From assembly GCF_954871325.1 (NCBI RefSeq), contig NC_088776.1:51478569-51542568 (forward strand): 64,000 nt of DNA, read 5' to 3'. This stretch comes from Gordionus sp. m RMFG-2023 (lineage: Eukaryota; Nematomorpha; Gordioida; Chordodea; Parachordodidae). The notes beneath the pieces are model-generated. The model saw nothing but the letters and a program-made list of their open reading frames with translations. It was not told where the DNA came from and searched no databases. Position numbers and translations under genes: made by a program. Of this stretch, positions 41,801 through 49,504 are shown in pieces (position 1 is the stretch's first letter; the number at the start of each line of letters is the position of its first letter).

Positions 41801-44800
41801 GAATCTTCACAGGCACATATGATGGCCGATTATGGAAGGCTTTTTCACAATAAAAATTCGATTTTAAAATTTATAACCCCCAGAAAGAATGTGTAGATAA
41901 TAACCGTTCTATCATAAGATTTATAATAAGATGTTTAGATTATTTAATATCTCGTAACCAAGCCTTCTGGGGTAACAGGCAACAAGAAGGCAATATGATG
42001 GCCCTTATTAAGCTTATTGCATATTCTGAACCTGTACGTATATACAACAAAATGAAGAAAGAAAAAGGGATAAAAATAATAAGGGATTAAAAACGAAATT
42101 ATATTCAAATCTATTATCATATAATAACATATATATTCTCATTGAAACCATGAAAAATATGGTTATAAAAAAAATTCAAAATGAGATTACATTTAACAGG
42201 TGCTTTTCAATCATAGTTGATGGCATATATGATGTTTCGAAATCAGAAGCAATAGATTTGATAGTAAAATATGTTGAAAATAGTGAGACTCCGAAGCCTG
42301 TTGAAAGACTGATTGACATATATTGTACGGGAAATACCACAGGTCTCGATATTAAGCATAATATAATATCCAAACTTGGCTCGATGAATTTACCCCTTTA
42401 ATTTCCAGTTAGGCAAAGTTATTATGGCGCCTCAAACATGAGTGGAAGAATCAATGGTGTGTAGGCCTTGATTAGAACAACAGAGGCGCCAAAGGAAGCT
42501 TTTATTTGGTGTTATTGTCATCGATTAAATTTAATCATTGTTCAATTATGTCAATCAATTAAAGAACTTCGAAATGCTCTAGGAATACTAGATGAGATTT
42601 ATATCTATTTTAATGGTGTAAAAAGATATGAGGTACTCAAAAAATGTCAGTGTAATGATCTGAAAAAATCGCAACGATTTCTACGTATCAAGAATACCAC
42701 TCGGTAATAGTACCTTATTTATTTAGATTTAAAATGTTTTTTTATTTTTGCATTTTATTTATTTTATATTATATATTAATTTTTGAAATTTATGGGTGTC
42801 ATAATATAATAATTATTTTTTCGAGGGGGGGGGGGAGGTACTTTTCAAGGGGGTACTTTTCAGGGGGGTATTCTGCTTCATTTGCTCAGAAAGTGTAGGG
42901 GCCACTGTATCAGCCTAATTAATTTCAGAATTTAAATCATGGTATGAAAGATTAATATCCTACACAAACCCATAGAAGCATTGCATAATTTAAAATACAT
43001 TTTGAAGCTTTTCCAAATAAATTAAGATTACTGTATATTTTGTTAACAATACCAATTAGTACAAGGACCCTTTCTTTGTTACGGAATAAAAACTTATCTC
43101 AAAATTAAGACGTCAGAAAATCGATTGAATGAATTAACCCTGTGCTTGATGTATATAGAGATTTGATCCCCAGAAAAATTATCGCAATGGTATAGAAGAT
43201 TAAATTCCCATTGTAAAAGCATAAGCTCACTAAACAAAAGGATATAAATTACTTTAACACAATATTTAAACCGTAAAAGATATTGTAATTTATCTTCCAG
43301 AGTAATCAAGGGGAAAGTTGAAATCCCATTCTCTCTTAGCAAATTTGCCAGATTTGGTAAATATAATTTTAAGATAATAAAAATTTGCCTTTATCCCCCA
43401 AAACTAAAGATGAGGATATGATGTCGTAAAAAATATAAAATTAATACTAAAGGTAACGACTATAAAGTAAAATTTGTGAATAGTTTTAACAAAAAAAATT
43501 AAAAATATAATCCGCTCAAAAACCCTGAAAGAGGAAGCCTACTAGCATTATTCAATAAAATTTATGCTAAAAAAAATTATTCAATCGAAAATCTCGGATA
43601 AGCATTTAATTTATTAAAAAAATACCTGTTAAAAATAAATTTAAAATCACCTTAAAAAAATATTTTAAAATATATCTAAAAACCCCCTTAGTAAAATATA
43701 TATAAAAATATTTTAAAAAAATATCTAAAAATAAACGTAAAAAATTAAATACATGTAAAAATTAATATAAAAATGACCTTCTATAAAAAATATTTCTTTT
43801 TAAAAAAAACCCTCATGTAAAGAATAAATACAAATCCTGGAAAATAAATAAAATATCACATATCTACTCTACACTAGTGATCTTTGCATGCCTAATTCAA
43901 GCCCGGCCCGTATTTAAATATAAAAATTAATTCTTTTAAAATATTATAATTACTCAAAATAAAAGATATATGTCATAAAATCACATATTTTTATTTTACA
44001 TAAAAAAATCAACATAAAATTGATAAATTTATATATTTCTAAGGCCCGATCCAGCCCGAATCCGATTTTTTTAAAAAAATTTCCGAAGCCCTTTCGGACC
44101 GGGCCTACTTTTGCATATCTTTACTATACACTAAATAATAATATAATTATTTTATGAATTCTTGTATAATTTTATTATATTTAATTTAGAGATCTGCAAA
44201 CCAGCAAGTACCGGTCCGAACAGGCTTCGGACCAGGCCGGGCCTTGGATTTTTTTAAAAATATATCTAAATTTATCAATTTTATGTTGAATTTTTTATGT
44301 AAAATAAAAATATTTGATTTTATTTATAGAAACTAGACGCCATATGACATATGTCTTTTATTTTGAGTAATTATTATTTTAAAAGAATTAATTTATATAT
44401 TAAAATAAATTCGGGCCTAGCCGGCAAAACTTTATTTTGGGCCATATCTTGCTTGAAAAATTAAGCCTGAAGCAGATCACTAATTTCTATATGTATGAAA
44501 AATAATTTTTTTTATAATAAATATACTAATATAAACACTATTCTAAAATCAGCTTGAGTCGGTTCAAATGGCTCATTCAGCCGCTCATATCGAAGATATT
44601 TTTTACGACTAGAAACTCGACTAGAGTGGTGGCTAAGCCGACTCGACTTAGCCATTTAACAACACTATATACAAGATAAAAGAAGTTTTGTTTAAACCTT
44701 TGACGAGGTGAATATTTTGCGCTCCTTAGGTTTGACCACCATCCCATTCGTAGCAGATCTATCAGGATAATCTTGATAAGATTTAAAGGTTCTAGGCTTG

Positions 44801-47049
44801 GCAGCATCCGGTAATTGACGGATCGTTGAAAAACCATATTTAGAAGGAGAAGGTCTATCCAATATATTATTCTTATTATTATGAGAAAACCCTGTTTTGT
44901 TTAATTTATCGTCGTTTTGGGAAAGGTCGGAAACGGGACTGCTGACACTGCTCTGTGTTTCAGTTCCCGTATTAAATAGACTTGCATTTTTTAGTTCCTT
45001 GGCCGATTCTGTTATAGGTTGCTCGCCGATATTGTTCGCATTTTGATCCAAATCTTGACAAGGCGAAGATCTGATTATTTCGCTATCCTCAAACGTGTCA
45101 TCGTATTCGTGGGACAAACTTTTGTTTTCAATACTAAGTGTATACGATTTTGTAACGCAAGGGTTAATGGCGAGGGAATCGAGTTCGGTTGTGTCTATAT
45201 CGATACCAGTATCAAGATCCTCTAACCTGTCTTCTTTCATATTAGGAAATTTATCTTGCGAAGGACATTCCCAATCGGTTGATTCGTTCAGAATTGTTTT
45301 TCTCTGTCCGCTCCTCCGTTTGGTTTGTTTGGCCGGATTGGTACAGCGTTTATGCTTGACATTTGAAAGGGAAGTCGAATGAGTCGACGAGCTATTTTCG
45401 TCATTTTTGCGCGACCTAAGGGTTCTGGTCGAATCTGCCGAAAGCTCTGTCGAGGATGTAGCAGAAGACCTAAGGCCGTATCTACTGGTGTTTTTAGTGA
45501 CGAATTTATTGAGGTCTTTGCCCCTTTTGGAAGGCGAGGTGTTACGTGGTCTTTGGGACGAAAGAGTTTCCGGGGTTAATTTGTTACTTGCCAAATTTAT
45601 ATTTGATTTTTCTGGATCATCAAAATCGAGGGATTGGGTTACGTTACAATGAGGAGATACTTTTTCATGTTTTTCGATAATTTCGTGAGGGGAATCAAAA
45701 TTTTCTTCATCCTTAGATCGAGTTTTGTCAACATGCCGATCAGCTCTAATCACTTCTGAATATTCGGTATTTACCTTTGTAACAAGATTGGAGCCCAAGA
45801 ATGACGATTGATTTTCTACGGAAGAGCCCAAATCCATGGGAGTTTCAGGAATCCCGCTGCCTAAAAATATGCCTTTCAATTCATTTTCCTCGAGAATGAC
45901 CTTCTTGTTCTTGCTCTTTCTTTTGAAGATCGGGGAATCGAGAGAAAGCGAGGAAGTCAAGTTAGGCGAGTTTTCGAGGCTTTTCAACCCAATATTCGAT
46001 CTTGTGAATCTCCCATGAGAAGAGGTGGGAGTAGTTACGATACTGGATTTCTTTGTTTGAAACGAGGAATTAGGAGTTGTCGTAATCTTAGGTGCCTTCG
46101 TCGATTTCGAATGTGTGGTGGGTGGTATAAGAGGTTTAGCCATAGTAGAACCGTTTAAAATACTCTTTACCCTGACCCTGGCATTCTTCTTAGCCAAATC
46201 GGAGAGTTTGGACAAAGAATTTAACCTGAATCTAGCGTTAGAATTAATGCTTTTGGGGGAACGTTGTGAGGGCGTCGCGCGACCATTCATTATTTTAGTA
46301 GTGCTAACCTGACTGCCTCGAAAGTATTTTTTCGGGGAGGCCAAATTTTTGTTCATCGATTTATTGTTCGATTTGGAAATGTTTTTACTTTTGTTATTGA
46401 GCGTTTTGGTAGCTTTACGCATAATCACGACTTTACGAGCTTTAAAATTCGCGTTCGTTTTTCCTCCGACATTGAGGGCGCTACCGTTACTTAACCTGAT
46501 CGTGGTCAGCTTGGGCCTGATTCCAGATCCAACTTTCTTCATTCCAGAACCGACATTTTTAGTTGGAATCGATCTCTTAAGAATGGACGAATTATTCAAT
46601 CCCGATTTTTTAACTAAAAACGAACCACTTAGGTTATCTTTAAGAGGTGATTTTTTTTCGATTTTATTAGATTTATTAATAGTTTTACTCGCCTTCGCAT
46701 TCATTTTCGAGGGGGGAGAAAGTTCTTCGTCGAAATTGAAAGGATCGAACCGCGAGGTTGATATGAACGAATGCCTATTGAATATTCGGCTGGGTTTTAA
46801 ACCCGGTTTATTGCCATTATTCAGACTGAATTTCGGATAGTGATGATTGTTTTTGATAGAAATCGGACTCGGTTTTAACATCGGTGAAAGTCGACTATTC
46901 GAGGAGCAGGATTTTAGAGAGGCATAAGAAAAGGAACCCCATTTGTGAAGGGTAAGTTTTTGATTTGGTGGTAAGGAGGGTGATATATTTGAGGAAGGCA
47001 TAGGCGCTTCCAAGGATAAAGCGTGGTGATGTTGCGAACTCTCTAACAT
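11886..47049 (-). CDS. WAPL: WAPL (wings apart-like) cohesin-release protein, 13 exons
   Basis: Exons on the minus strand: 47049-44698, 17267-17163, 16859-16696, 16416-16305, 16117-15785, 15662-15548, 15295-15183, 14921-14848, 13719-13641, 13505-13374, 12873-12757, 12563-12341, 12013-11886. All junctions are GT-AG and in phase, giving 1348 residues. Residues 820-1348 follow the WAPL domain order: [128 protein letters not shown]. Exon 1 (784 residues) is basic, Ser/Asn/Lys-rich and disordered, like WAPL N-termini, with a HKWGSFSY motif recalling KWGETTF of human WAPL. WAPL opens the SMC3-RAD21 gate with PDS5 and unloads cohesin. The exon 1 link is inferred from donor AAG|GT, phase 0 and strand. 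The last acceptor is weak, and the human C-terminal end is not matched. Confidence 0.8.
13184..13309. mobile_element. Small palindromic element in a WAPL intron
   Basis: A short inverted-repeat element with ends like ACCCTGTGTTTATAGTTAG and CTAATTGTAAATGCAGGGT, flanked by TTTA and TTAA. It lies in the intron between the exons ending at 13374 and starting at 12873. It belongs to the family also seen at 18857-18950, 35831-35904, 48664-48758 and 52379-52446. Confidence 0.6.
17530..17651. repeat. Decayed copy of the GTTGTTAAACGG short hAT family
   Basis: The inner sequence GACTTGCGTAATATTT, then AAAATTGAGTTAGCCGTT and a right end like CGGCTTACCAACATTA match the well-preserved element at 36043-36265. 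The left end is not recognisable. Confidence 0.5.
18121..18385. repeat. Remnant of the GC-rich hAT short-element family
   Basis: Blocks GGGCCGGGC on both sides of AT-rich sequence, as in the better copies at 30024 and 47856. Ends and target duplication are not preserved. Confidence 0.5.
18690..18815. repeat. Decayed copy of the GTTGTTAAACGG short hAT family
   Basis: The order TGTCCAAACCTTTCTGCCATC, then CTTGCGTAATATTTT, then AAATATTGAGTTAACCG matches the interior of the element at 36043-36265. No intact ends. Confidence 0.5.
18857..18950. mobile_element. Small palindromic element
   Basis: Left end TAACCCTGCATTCGCAGTTAG, then GCGC; right end CTAACTTTGAATGAGGGGTAA is its degenerate inverse. 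About 94 bases and non-coding. Same family as 35831-35904. Confidence 0.6.
19368..19435 (+). other. tRNA-like relic
   Basis: On the plus strand, GCTCACCTAGTCCAGTATTG resembles an A-box region and GAGGTTTAGGATTCATATC a degraded B-box. The arrangement is like a tRNA-derived SINE head or tRNA pseudogene. The stems are not convincing, so it is not called as a tRNA gene. Confidence 0.3.
20063..20766. mobile_element. hAT-type non-autonomous element with GGTCAAAT-type subterminal motifs
   Basis: Ends are CAGGGTTG on the left and CAACCCTG on the right. Flanks are CTTTACGG and CTTACGG, an 8-base duplication with one base lost. Just inside both ends lie several copies of a GGTCAAATT or GGTCAATTGACC motif, probably transposase-binding sites. 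There is no recognisable reading frame in the 704 bases. Confidence 0.75.
21655..21872. repeat. CCGG minisatellite array, copy 1
   Basis: About a dozen degenerate units of roughly 15 bases such as ATAATTCCCCGGAAAA and AATATCCCCTGGAAG. They are followed by a spacer starting TTCCCCATTTTTTGG and a final CCCCGG block. The same arrangement in reverse occurs at 29071-29269. Confidence 0.8.
21972..24666 (+). mobile_element. hAT transposon copy 1 (CCAATA family), degenerate
   Basis: A 2695-base hAT element with ends TAGGGGTG and CAGCCCTA and a perfect target duplication, GTTGAGAG, at 21964-21971 and 24667-24674. Both ends carry 100-200 bases crowded with CCAATACCAATA repeats. The plus strand encodes a BED zinc finger region near 22450-22600, fragments of the catalytic region, a segment [12 protein letters not shown] at 23476-23763 and the end of the dimerisation domain ([19 protein letters not shown]) near 23990-24110. 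Against copy 2 it has an insertion near 23000-23140 and a deletion before 23955, plus several frame breaks, so it is inactive. The perfect duplication still marks the boundaries. Confidence 0.92.
23476..23763 (+). pseudogene. Fragment of hAT transposase (copy 1)
   Basis: A 95-residue open stretch, almost identical to the start of the 280-residue frame in copy 2 (26839-27681): [17 protein letters not shown] and [19 protein letters not shown]. It breaks where copy 2 continues, so it is a pseudogene fragment. Confidence 0.85.
25205..26317 (-). mobile_element. Fragment of a long-terminal-repeat-flanked DNA transposon (SDG-type transposase), split by a hAT insertion
   Basis: The plus-strand left end, ATTCCATATCAAATCAACC at about 25209, matches the termini of the elements at 54482 and 54556. 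The minus strand from about 26317 to 25961 encodes the C-terminal half of their transposase. The remaining N-terminal side of the motif lies at 29022-29055, because hAT copy 2 (26318-29013) has inserted exactly within it. When the hAT insert and one duplicated octamer are discounted, the two sides read across as a YYFSDV-type version of the SDG motif. The element is therefore older than hAT copy 2. Confidence 0.75.
25961..26239 (-). pseudogene. C-terminal part of SDG-type transposase
   Basis: The 92-residue open stretch contains [25 protein letters not shown] and a segment ending [17 protein letters not shown]. It corresponds to plus-strand sequence AEWHFFAAAHGKSACDKIG and [12 protein letters not shown] near 53040-53150. 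An in-frame stop just upstream separates it from the preceding [11 protein letters not shown] segment, so the copy is inactive. Confidence 0.75.
26839..27681 (-). CDS. hAT transposase, C-terminal part with dimerisation domain
   Basis: A 280-residue frame. It starts at a segment [17 protein letters not shown], the RWNST motif typical of hAT transposases, and ends with the classic C-terminal dimerisation region. Visible there are [37 protein letters not shown] and [17 protein letters not shown]. The cut-and-paste enzyme binds the subterminal repeats and works as a multimer. It lies downstream of 27772-28191 in the same element and was probably one protein with it. The first Met may not be the true start. 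Confidence 0.88.
   Translation of the reverse strand: MDIPTRWNSTYQMLERAILLKPYLTTYTNHLQNTNQENYISALAWNNIEIYREFLEPFNFATEMASCANTPTISTIIPLYSSIFEHVESYNNNPNAILKTPSLAALTKLNKYYNYNKHLFIISTMIDPRFKLSSHLLKHNNIETLIGYLTNEYNIYKINNNNSAELTNEAQNNKKLSFYDKIYQVKPHNNNNLEINKYVDEATISNDTNPLDWWKLNKYRYPVLSKIARDYLAIPATSSSSERAFSEGRYVITDQRCSLDEHTIQACLCLKSWMRMQDSS
27772..28191 (-). CDS. hAT transposase, central catalytic part
   Basis: A 139-residue frame with [20 protein letters not shown] (the first catalytic Asp region), [11 protein letters not shown] (second Asp) and [14 protein letters not shown] (the conserved Cys-His segment). This is the order found in hAT transposases. The reading frame ends before the RWNST segment, which opens in another frame about 90 bases on, so a frameshift or stop divides the protein. 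Confidence 0.85.
   Translation of the reverse strand: MKHYHSSFINLKSVLSNITSKFSLIMDIWSSPNKIPFMGITIHYIDNDFKLNNHLLDFIPFKSAHNSINIFNSVLKVKFEIDFFCITLDNASNNLAFLKILKQKDNFDNVCKCFCHIIHLAVMAALEPLNTTLKKIRNF
29071..29269. repeat. CCGG minisatellite array, copy 2 (reverse orientation)
   Basis: Units of 15-16 bases alternate between TTTTCCGGGGAATTA and TTTTCCGGGGATTTT, with a spacer of about 75 bases and one separate CCGGGG block at the left. Read on the minus strand it matches the array at 21655-21872 in both unit and layout. Confidence 0.8.
30024..30262. mobile_element. GC-rich hAT short element, copy with perfect target duplication
   Basis: 239 bases. Ends are CAGTGACTTGCA and CAGGTCTCTG (inverse of CAGAGACCTG), with a perfect 8-base duplication ATATTTCT at 30016-30023 and 30263-30270. 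GGGCCAGGCC and CCCGGGCC blocks lie just inside both ends, a sharp contrast with the AT-rich surroundings. Non-coding. Confidence 0.9.
31390..31606. mobile_element. mariner-like non-autonomous element
   Basis: About 217 bases that are almost wholly inverted repeat. The left end CTATTAGATTGGCAATTCATT pairs with a right end TGAATTGTCAATCTAGTA, and the similarity continues inwards for about 75 bases. TA dinucleotides flank both sides, as expected for Tc1/mariner target duplication. Non-coding. Confidence 0.7.
32189..32300 (+). repeat. End fragment of the long-terminal-inverted-repeat transposon family
   Basis: GGGTCATTCCATATCATATTAG matches the termini at 25209, 54482 and 54556. The rest of the element is not recognisable. 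Confidence 0.4.
33470..33850 (+). other. GC-richer island with a short repeat-containing reading frame
   Basis: Sequence composition is less AT-rich than its surroundings. A 61-codon plus-strand frame at 33500-33685 contains two similar segments, [10 protein letters not shown] and [10 protein letters not shown]. No family recognised. It could be a decayed repeat or a small exon of an unknown gene; there is no support beyond the composition. Confidence 0.25.
33997..34264. mobile_element. GC-rich hAT short element
   Basis: 268 bases with ends CAGAGGCCTG and GGGTCTCTG, flanked by AAACATAT and ATATATAT (6 of 8 matching). Inside are CGGCCCGG-type blocks at both ends. Same family as 30024-30262. 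Confidence 0.75.
35831..35904. mobile_element. Small palindromic element, best short copy
   Basis: Left CCCCTCATTCATAGTTAGCG and right CTAACTGCTAATGCAGGG are near inverse complements; TTAC flanks both sides. The whole element is about 70 bases and would fold as a hairpin. Non-coding; superfamily not certain. Confidence 0.65.
36043..36265. mobile_element. Short hAT element, TAGAGTTGTTAAACGG ends
   Basis: 223 bases. Inverted ends TAGAGTTGTTAAACGGCTCG and CGAGCCGTTTAACAACACTA, with a perfect 8-base duplication GTTTTTTC at 36035-36042 and 36266-36273. Decayed relatives occur near 2590-2770, 17530-17651, 18690-18815, 39615-39660 and 44553-44667. Confidence 0.92.
36336..37453 (-). mobile_element. 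hAT deletion derivative with GAACGCGTTC subterminal repeats
   Basis: 1118 bases with ends TAGTGCTGTAAAC and GTTTACAACACTA and a perfect duplication TATTTTAA at 36328-36335 and 37454-37461. Both ends are packed with the palindrome GAACGCGTTC and variants. The minus strand at about 36780-36661 encodes the hAT dimerisation tail, including [20 protein letters not shown] and [12 protein letters not shown]. Most of the transposase has been lost. A direct duplication of about 65 bases lies at 37160-37280. Confidence 0.92.
38876..39059. repeat. Truncated GC-rich hAT short element
   Basis: The right end GCCTGCAGGTCTCTG is good and GGGCCGGG blocks are present on both sides. The left terminus and the target duplication are not recognisable. 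Confidence 0.6.
40120..40470. repeat. AT-rich tandem repeat, four irregular units
   Basis: Units of 68-90 bases, each with AAGGTAG, TTTACATGTAT, TTTTATAATAAA and TTTTTATTAATTTTT in that order; AAGGTAG starts at about 40160, 40228, 40307 and (as AAAGTAG) 40397. Units get less alike to the right. Similar AT-rich repeats in reverse orientation occur around 43600-43850. Confidence 0.65.
41651..41896 (+). pseudogene. ZMYM1-type hAT transposase, N-terminal fragment
   Basis: An 81-codon frame with [20 protein letters not shown], then [15 protein letters not shown]. This is the TTF-type zinc finger layout found at the start of such transposases (Trp-Tyr-Ser, then two Cys, then a Trp-containing segment and His). 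Truncated by a stop; not functional alone. Confidence 0.75.
42150..42401 (+). pseudogene. ZMYM1-type hAT transposase, DUF4371-like fragment
   Basis: An 83-codon frame with [20 protein letters not shown] (first catalytic Asp region) and [17 protein letters not shown], as in the DUF4371 region. Sequence that follows to 42707 continues with [20 protein letters not shown], the Cys-His segment, in another frame. Broken by stops and a frameshift. Confidence 0.75.
43600..43850. repeat. AT-rich repeat related to 40120-40470, reverse orientation
   Basis: Repeated TTAAAAAAATATCTAAAA-type blocks with ATACATGTAAAAATTAAT, which on the minus strand resemble the tandem unit at 40120-40470. Boundaries are vague. 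Confidence 0.4.
43875..44123. mobile_element. GC-rich hAT short element
   Basis: 249 bases with ends TAGTGATCTTTGCA and TTTGCATATCTTTA; flanks CTCTACAC and CTATACAC match at 7 of 8. CCCGGCCCG and GGACCGGGCC blocks lie inside each end. Non-coding. Confidence 0.85.
44187..44482. mobile_element. GC-rich hAT short element
   Basis: 296 bases with ends TAGAGATCTGCA and CAGATCACTA; flanks ATTTAATT and ATTTCTAT match at 5 of 8. GC blocks such as GGACCAGGCCGGGCC and GGGCCTAGCC near the ends. It lies only 63 bases from the copy at 43875-44123. Confidence 0.75.
44553..44667. repeat. Decayed copy of the GTTGTTAAACGG short hAT family
   Basis: The right end GCCATTTAACAACACTA matches the element at 36043-36265. 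The interior has TTGAGTCGG and CGACTCGACTTAGCC. The left end is missing. It lies directly beside the donor site of WAPL exon 1. Confidence 0.55.
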
Positions 47050-47855
47050 TTTGCCATTAATGCGATAAAATATATTTTACAAGTGCTTAATTATTACATA
47101 ATCATGAAATAATTTGAGAAAAGTTTATGGGAAATTAAATCTTCAGGCTGATCTGAATTTTGCTTTCATCACAAATAATTAGAAATGTGACATTTAGTCT
47201 AAAATATTCTAGGATTATGTATCATTTGTGGTATGTTTAGAGCTTAAATTTAGTCGTTAGATTGATTGGATATTTTAGGAGTTAGTCCTTTAAATATAAA
47301 CGCCGTATGGTAGTCATCTGTATTAATTAAATTAATAAAACAAAATATTATAATGTAACTCGATACAAAATATTGTTGAAATCATCTTATTTTATAAAAA
47401 ATTCGTGTTATATTTTTTTAAAATTAAATCAAAGCAACATGAAAACTCGCGATAATTATATTAAATTTAATTTTCAATGCGCATTAAATTGCTATTTTTA
47501 ACAATCTTGAAGAATTGGGCATGTAAAAAAAATTTCTTTGTTATCGATCAGAATTTCAACGGAGAGTGAAAAATGGTGTACCAAAAAAAATTAATCTATT
47601 TTTGATAGTTTTCAAAATATAAAATTTCTTAATAAAAATTGATGAAATATTTTATACAATATTTCTTGTTATAGATGATAATGGTATTAGTTGTTAAATT
47701 CAATTATATGATTATATTAATATTTCTATCAATTTTGGACTAACCAACAAAGTTTTATTTGTTTTCCGATGAAATAATGCTATTTTTTTAAAAAAAATTA
47801 GTAACATTTTGCTCCCAAAACATGGCCAAAGTAAAGCCTAAACCATGATGAAAAT
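47050..47855. other. Upstream region of WAPL exon 1
   Basis: AT-rich sequence before the ATG at 47049. It should hold the promoter and 5' untranslated region of WAPL, but I recognise no promoter element or upstream exon. Confidence 0.5.
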
Positions 47856-48264
47856 TAGTGATCTGTATCGGGCCTAATTTTTCAAGCCCGGCCCGGCCCG
47901 AATTTTTTTATAAAACTTTTGCCGGCTCGGCCCGAACCCGATTTTTTTTTAAAAATTTACCGACCCGGCTAGAATTTATTTAAATATAGAAATTCATTTT
48001 TATAATTATTTAAAATAAAAGACATATGTTACGTTTAGTTTCAATAAATAAAATTAAATATTTTTATTTTACATAAAAAATTCAATATAAAATTGATAAA
48101 TTTAGATATATTTAAAAAATATTCCAAGATCCGACCTGACCTGGCCCGAATTTTTTTTAAAAATATTAAGCCCGGCCCGGTCCGAACCCGATTATTTTAA
48201 ATAGAATTAGGCCCGAGCCCGGCCCTAAGCCCGTTCGGGCCGGGCCTAACTTTGCAGATCTCTA
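47856..48264. mobile_element. GC-rich hAT short element, longest intact copy
   Basis: 409 bases. Ends are TAGTGATCTG and CAGATCTCTA with a perfect duplication ATGAAAAT at 47848-47855 and 48265-48272. Blocks such as GCCCGGCCCGGCCCG lie near both ends and GACCCGGC within. The right end includes TTTGCAGATCTCTA. Non-coding. Confidence 0.93.
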
Positions 48265-48663
48265 ATGAAAATAACCTTTCTCTAAAAAAAAATTTTATAG
48301 GAATATAATAAGAAAAGGTAACTAAGGAAAAGGCAGTTTTTAAGATTGAAATCAATTTTAATATTCAAATTTTATTTGATAAGCCCAAAATCGACCCAAA
48401 TATTATACGAAAAAAATATAGAATCGGAAGTATAAAAACGAAGACAACTTTTTGAAAAGGAAAACATAAGTTTCAATTTATTAATGTCCGATCATACACA
48501 TCATTAAGTTACAAAATGTAATAATTATTTTTCTGGAATACTTTAATCCGCAAATTAAATTATTAATTGTATTCGGTGGCGTATAGAAATTTCCTTCTAT
48601 AATAAAAATGTCATGCAAGCTAAAAAAATAAAATTCCATATTCGTCAGATAATGTTTGGCAAC
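48265..48663. other. AT-rich spacer
   Basis: Nothing recognised between the GC-rich hAT element and the palindromic element. Confidence 0.5.
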
Positions 48664-48758
48664 TTAACCCTTATTCATAGTTAGCGCGAATTATAGAAAA
48701 TACACTGTAATTTTATATTCTCCGCCTCGAATTTGTGGTAACTGTGAATGAGAGGTTA
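48664..48758. mobile_element. Small palindromic element
   Basis: Left end TTAACCCTTATTCATAGTTAG and right end GGTAACTGTGAATGAGAGGTTA are inverse relatives. About 95 bases; interior has TATTCTCCGCC. Same family as 35831-35904. Confidence 0.6.
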
Positions 48759-49225
48759 CTCTGCATTATGAATGAATTCACAGTAGGCCTATTCAAAAAC
48801 GAATTCGAATAATTATTTAAATTCGTACGAATAATAAAATCTACTATTTGTATTCGATTCGAATTATTCGAATATTTCGAATTATTTTTTTAATAAAATA
48901 AATTATACTCAAATATATTGACAAATTTTTTTATTACAAATTTGATTTTAAACAGAAAAAATTATAATAATATGTAATCAATAATCTGACAATAAATAAT
49001 ATATAATCAAGTTATAAACAAAATTAAAATGTATATTATTAATTTAATTTATAATTTAAGCCAATTTTTAAGGCAAAAAGTTTTTCTTTTATTTTCTTCC
49101 TTATATGACATGCGGTTTTTTGACAATAAATTAGTTCCAACTGAGAAAAGCTTTTCACTAGCAGTTGATGTTCCTTGTATAGATAGATAATCCCTTGTAA
49201 TTTTCTAGATTCCACCGCATACGAA

Positions 49226-49504
49226 TCATTCTAATAATGTTTCTAGTTTTAGAATTGAAGGATCTAAAATTTTTAAAATTTCTTTGGATATTAAATTAAT
49301 TACATGGGCAAAGCATCGGATGTGCCCTATTTTTATTAATGGATATTTTAAAGAAAATGTATCAATAAATGTTTTATTATTAGTTGCATTATCTAAAGTT
49401 ATATAAAAATTTTTATTCTCTAAATTATAAATTTTAATTATTTTAACAAAGGCTTTAAATATATTTTCACCTGAATGTGTTTCATTTATTGGACTGACAT
49501 CCAA
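49226..49504 (-). pseudogene. hAT transposase, catalytic fragment
   Basis: A 92-codon frame with DVSPINETHSGENIFKAFVK, FYITLDNATNN (second catalytic Asp) and IRCFAHVINLISKEIL, as in hAT transposases. Incomplete and in a different register from the flanking parts. Confidence 0.8.

Larger units (their letters stand above)
41300..42907 (+). mobile_element. ZMYM1-type hAT transposon, internally deleted
   Basis: 1608 bases. Ends are TAGTGGCCCCTACA and TGTAGGGGCCACTG, flanked by TATCAACC and TATCAGCC (7 of 8). Just inside the ends are runs of 11 G (41316-41326 and 42825-42835). It encodes parts of a transposase of the TTF-finger/DUF4371 kind, related to vertebrate ZMYM1 and ZNF862-type proteins: an N-terminal part at 41651-41896 and a catalytic part at 42150-42401. 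The element is too short for a complete transposase. Confidence 0.88.
17268..44697 (-). other. Proposed 27.4-kb first intron of WAPL, filled with transposons
   Basis: Bounded by an AAG|GTTTAA donor after exon 1 and a TTTTTAG acceptor before exon 2, both phase 0. It holds the elements listed separately between 17530 and 44667. Parts where I see only AT-rich sequence are 17652-18120, 19436-20062, 20767-21650, 24667-25204 (G11 tract at 24935), 29276-30023, 30263-31389, 32300-33470 (C tracts at 32416 and 32779), 34265-35830, 37454-38875, 39060-40120 (C11 at 39176), 40471-41299 and 42908-43600. A two-fold repeat of about 50 bases with TTTGGCCAAAATCA lies at 33233-33310. If the exon 1 link is wrong, this is intergenic DNA. 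Confidence 0.6.

Noticed and set aside
46349-46840. Plus-strand 163-residue hydrophobic protein
   Set aside because: It is the antisense shadow of the Ser/Asn/Lys-rich WAPL exon 1; the Leu/Phe richness is what that codon use gives on the other strand.
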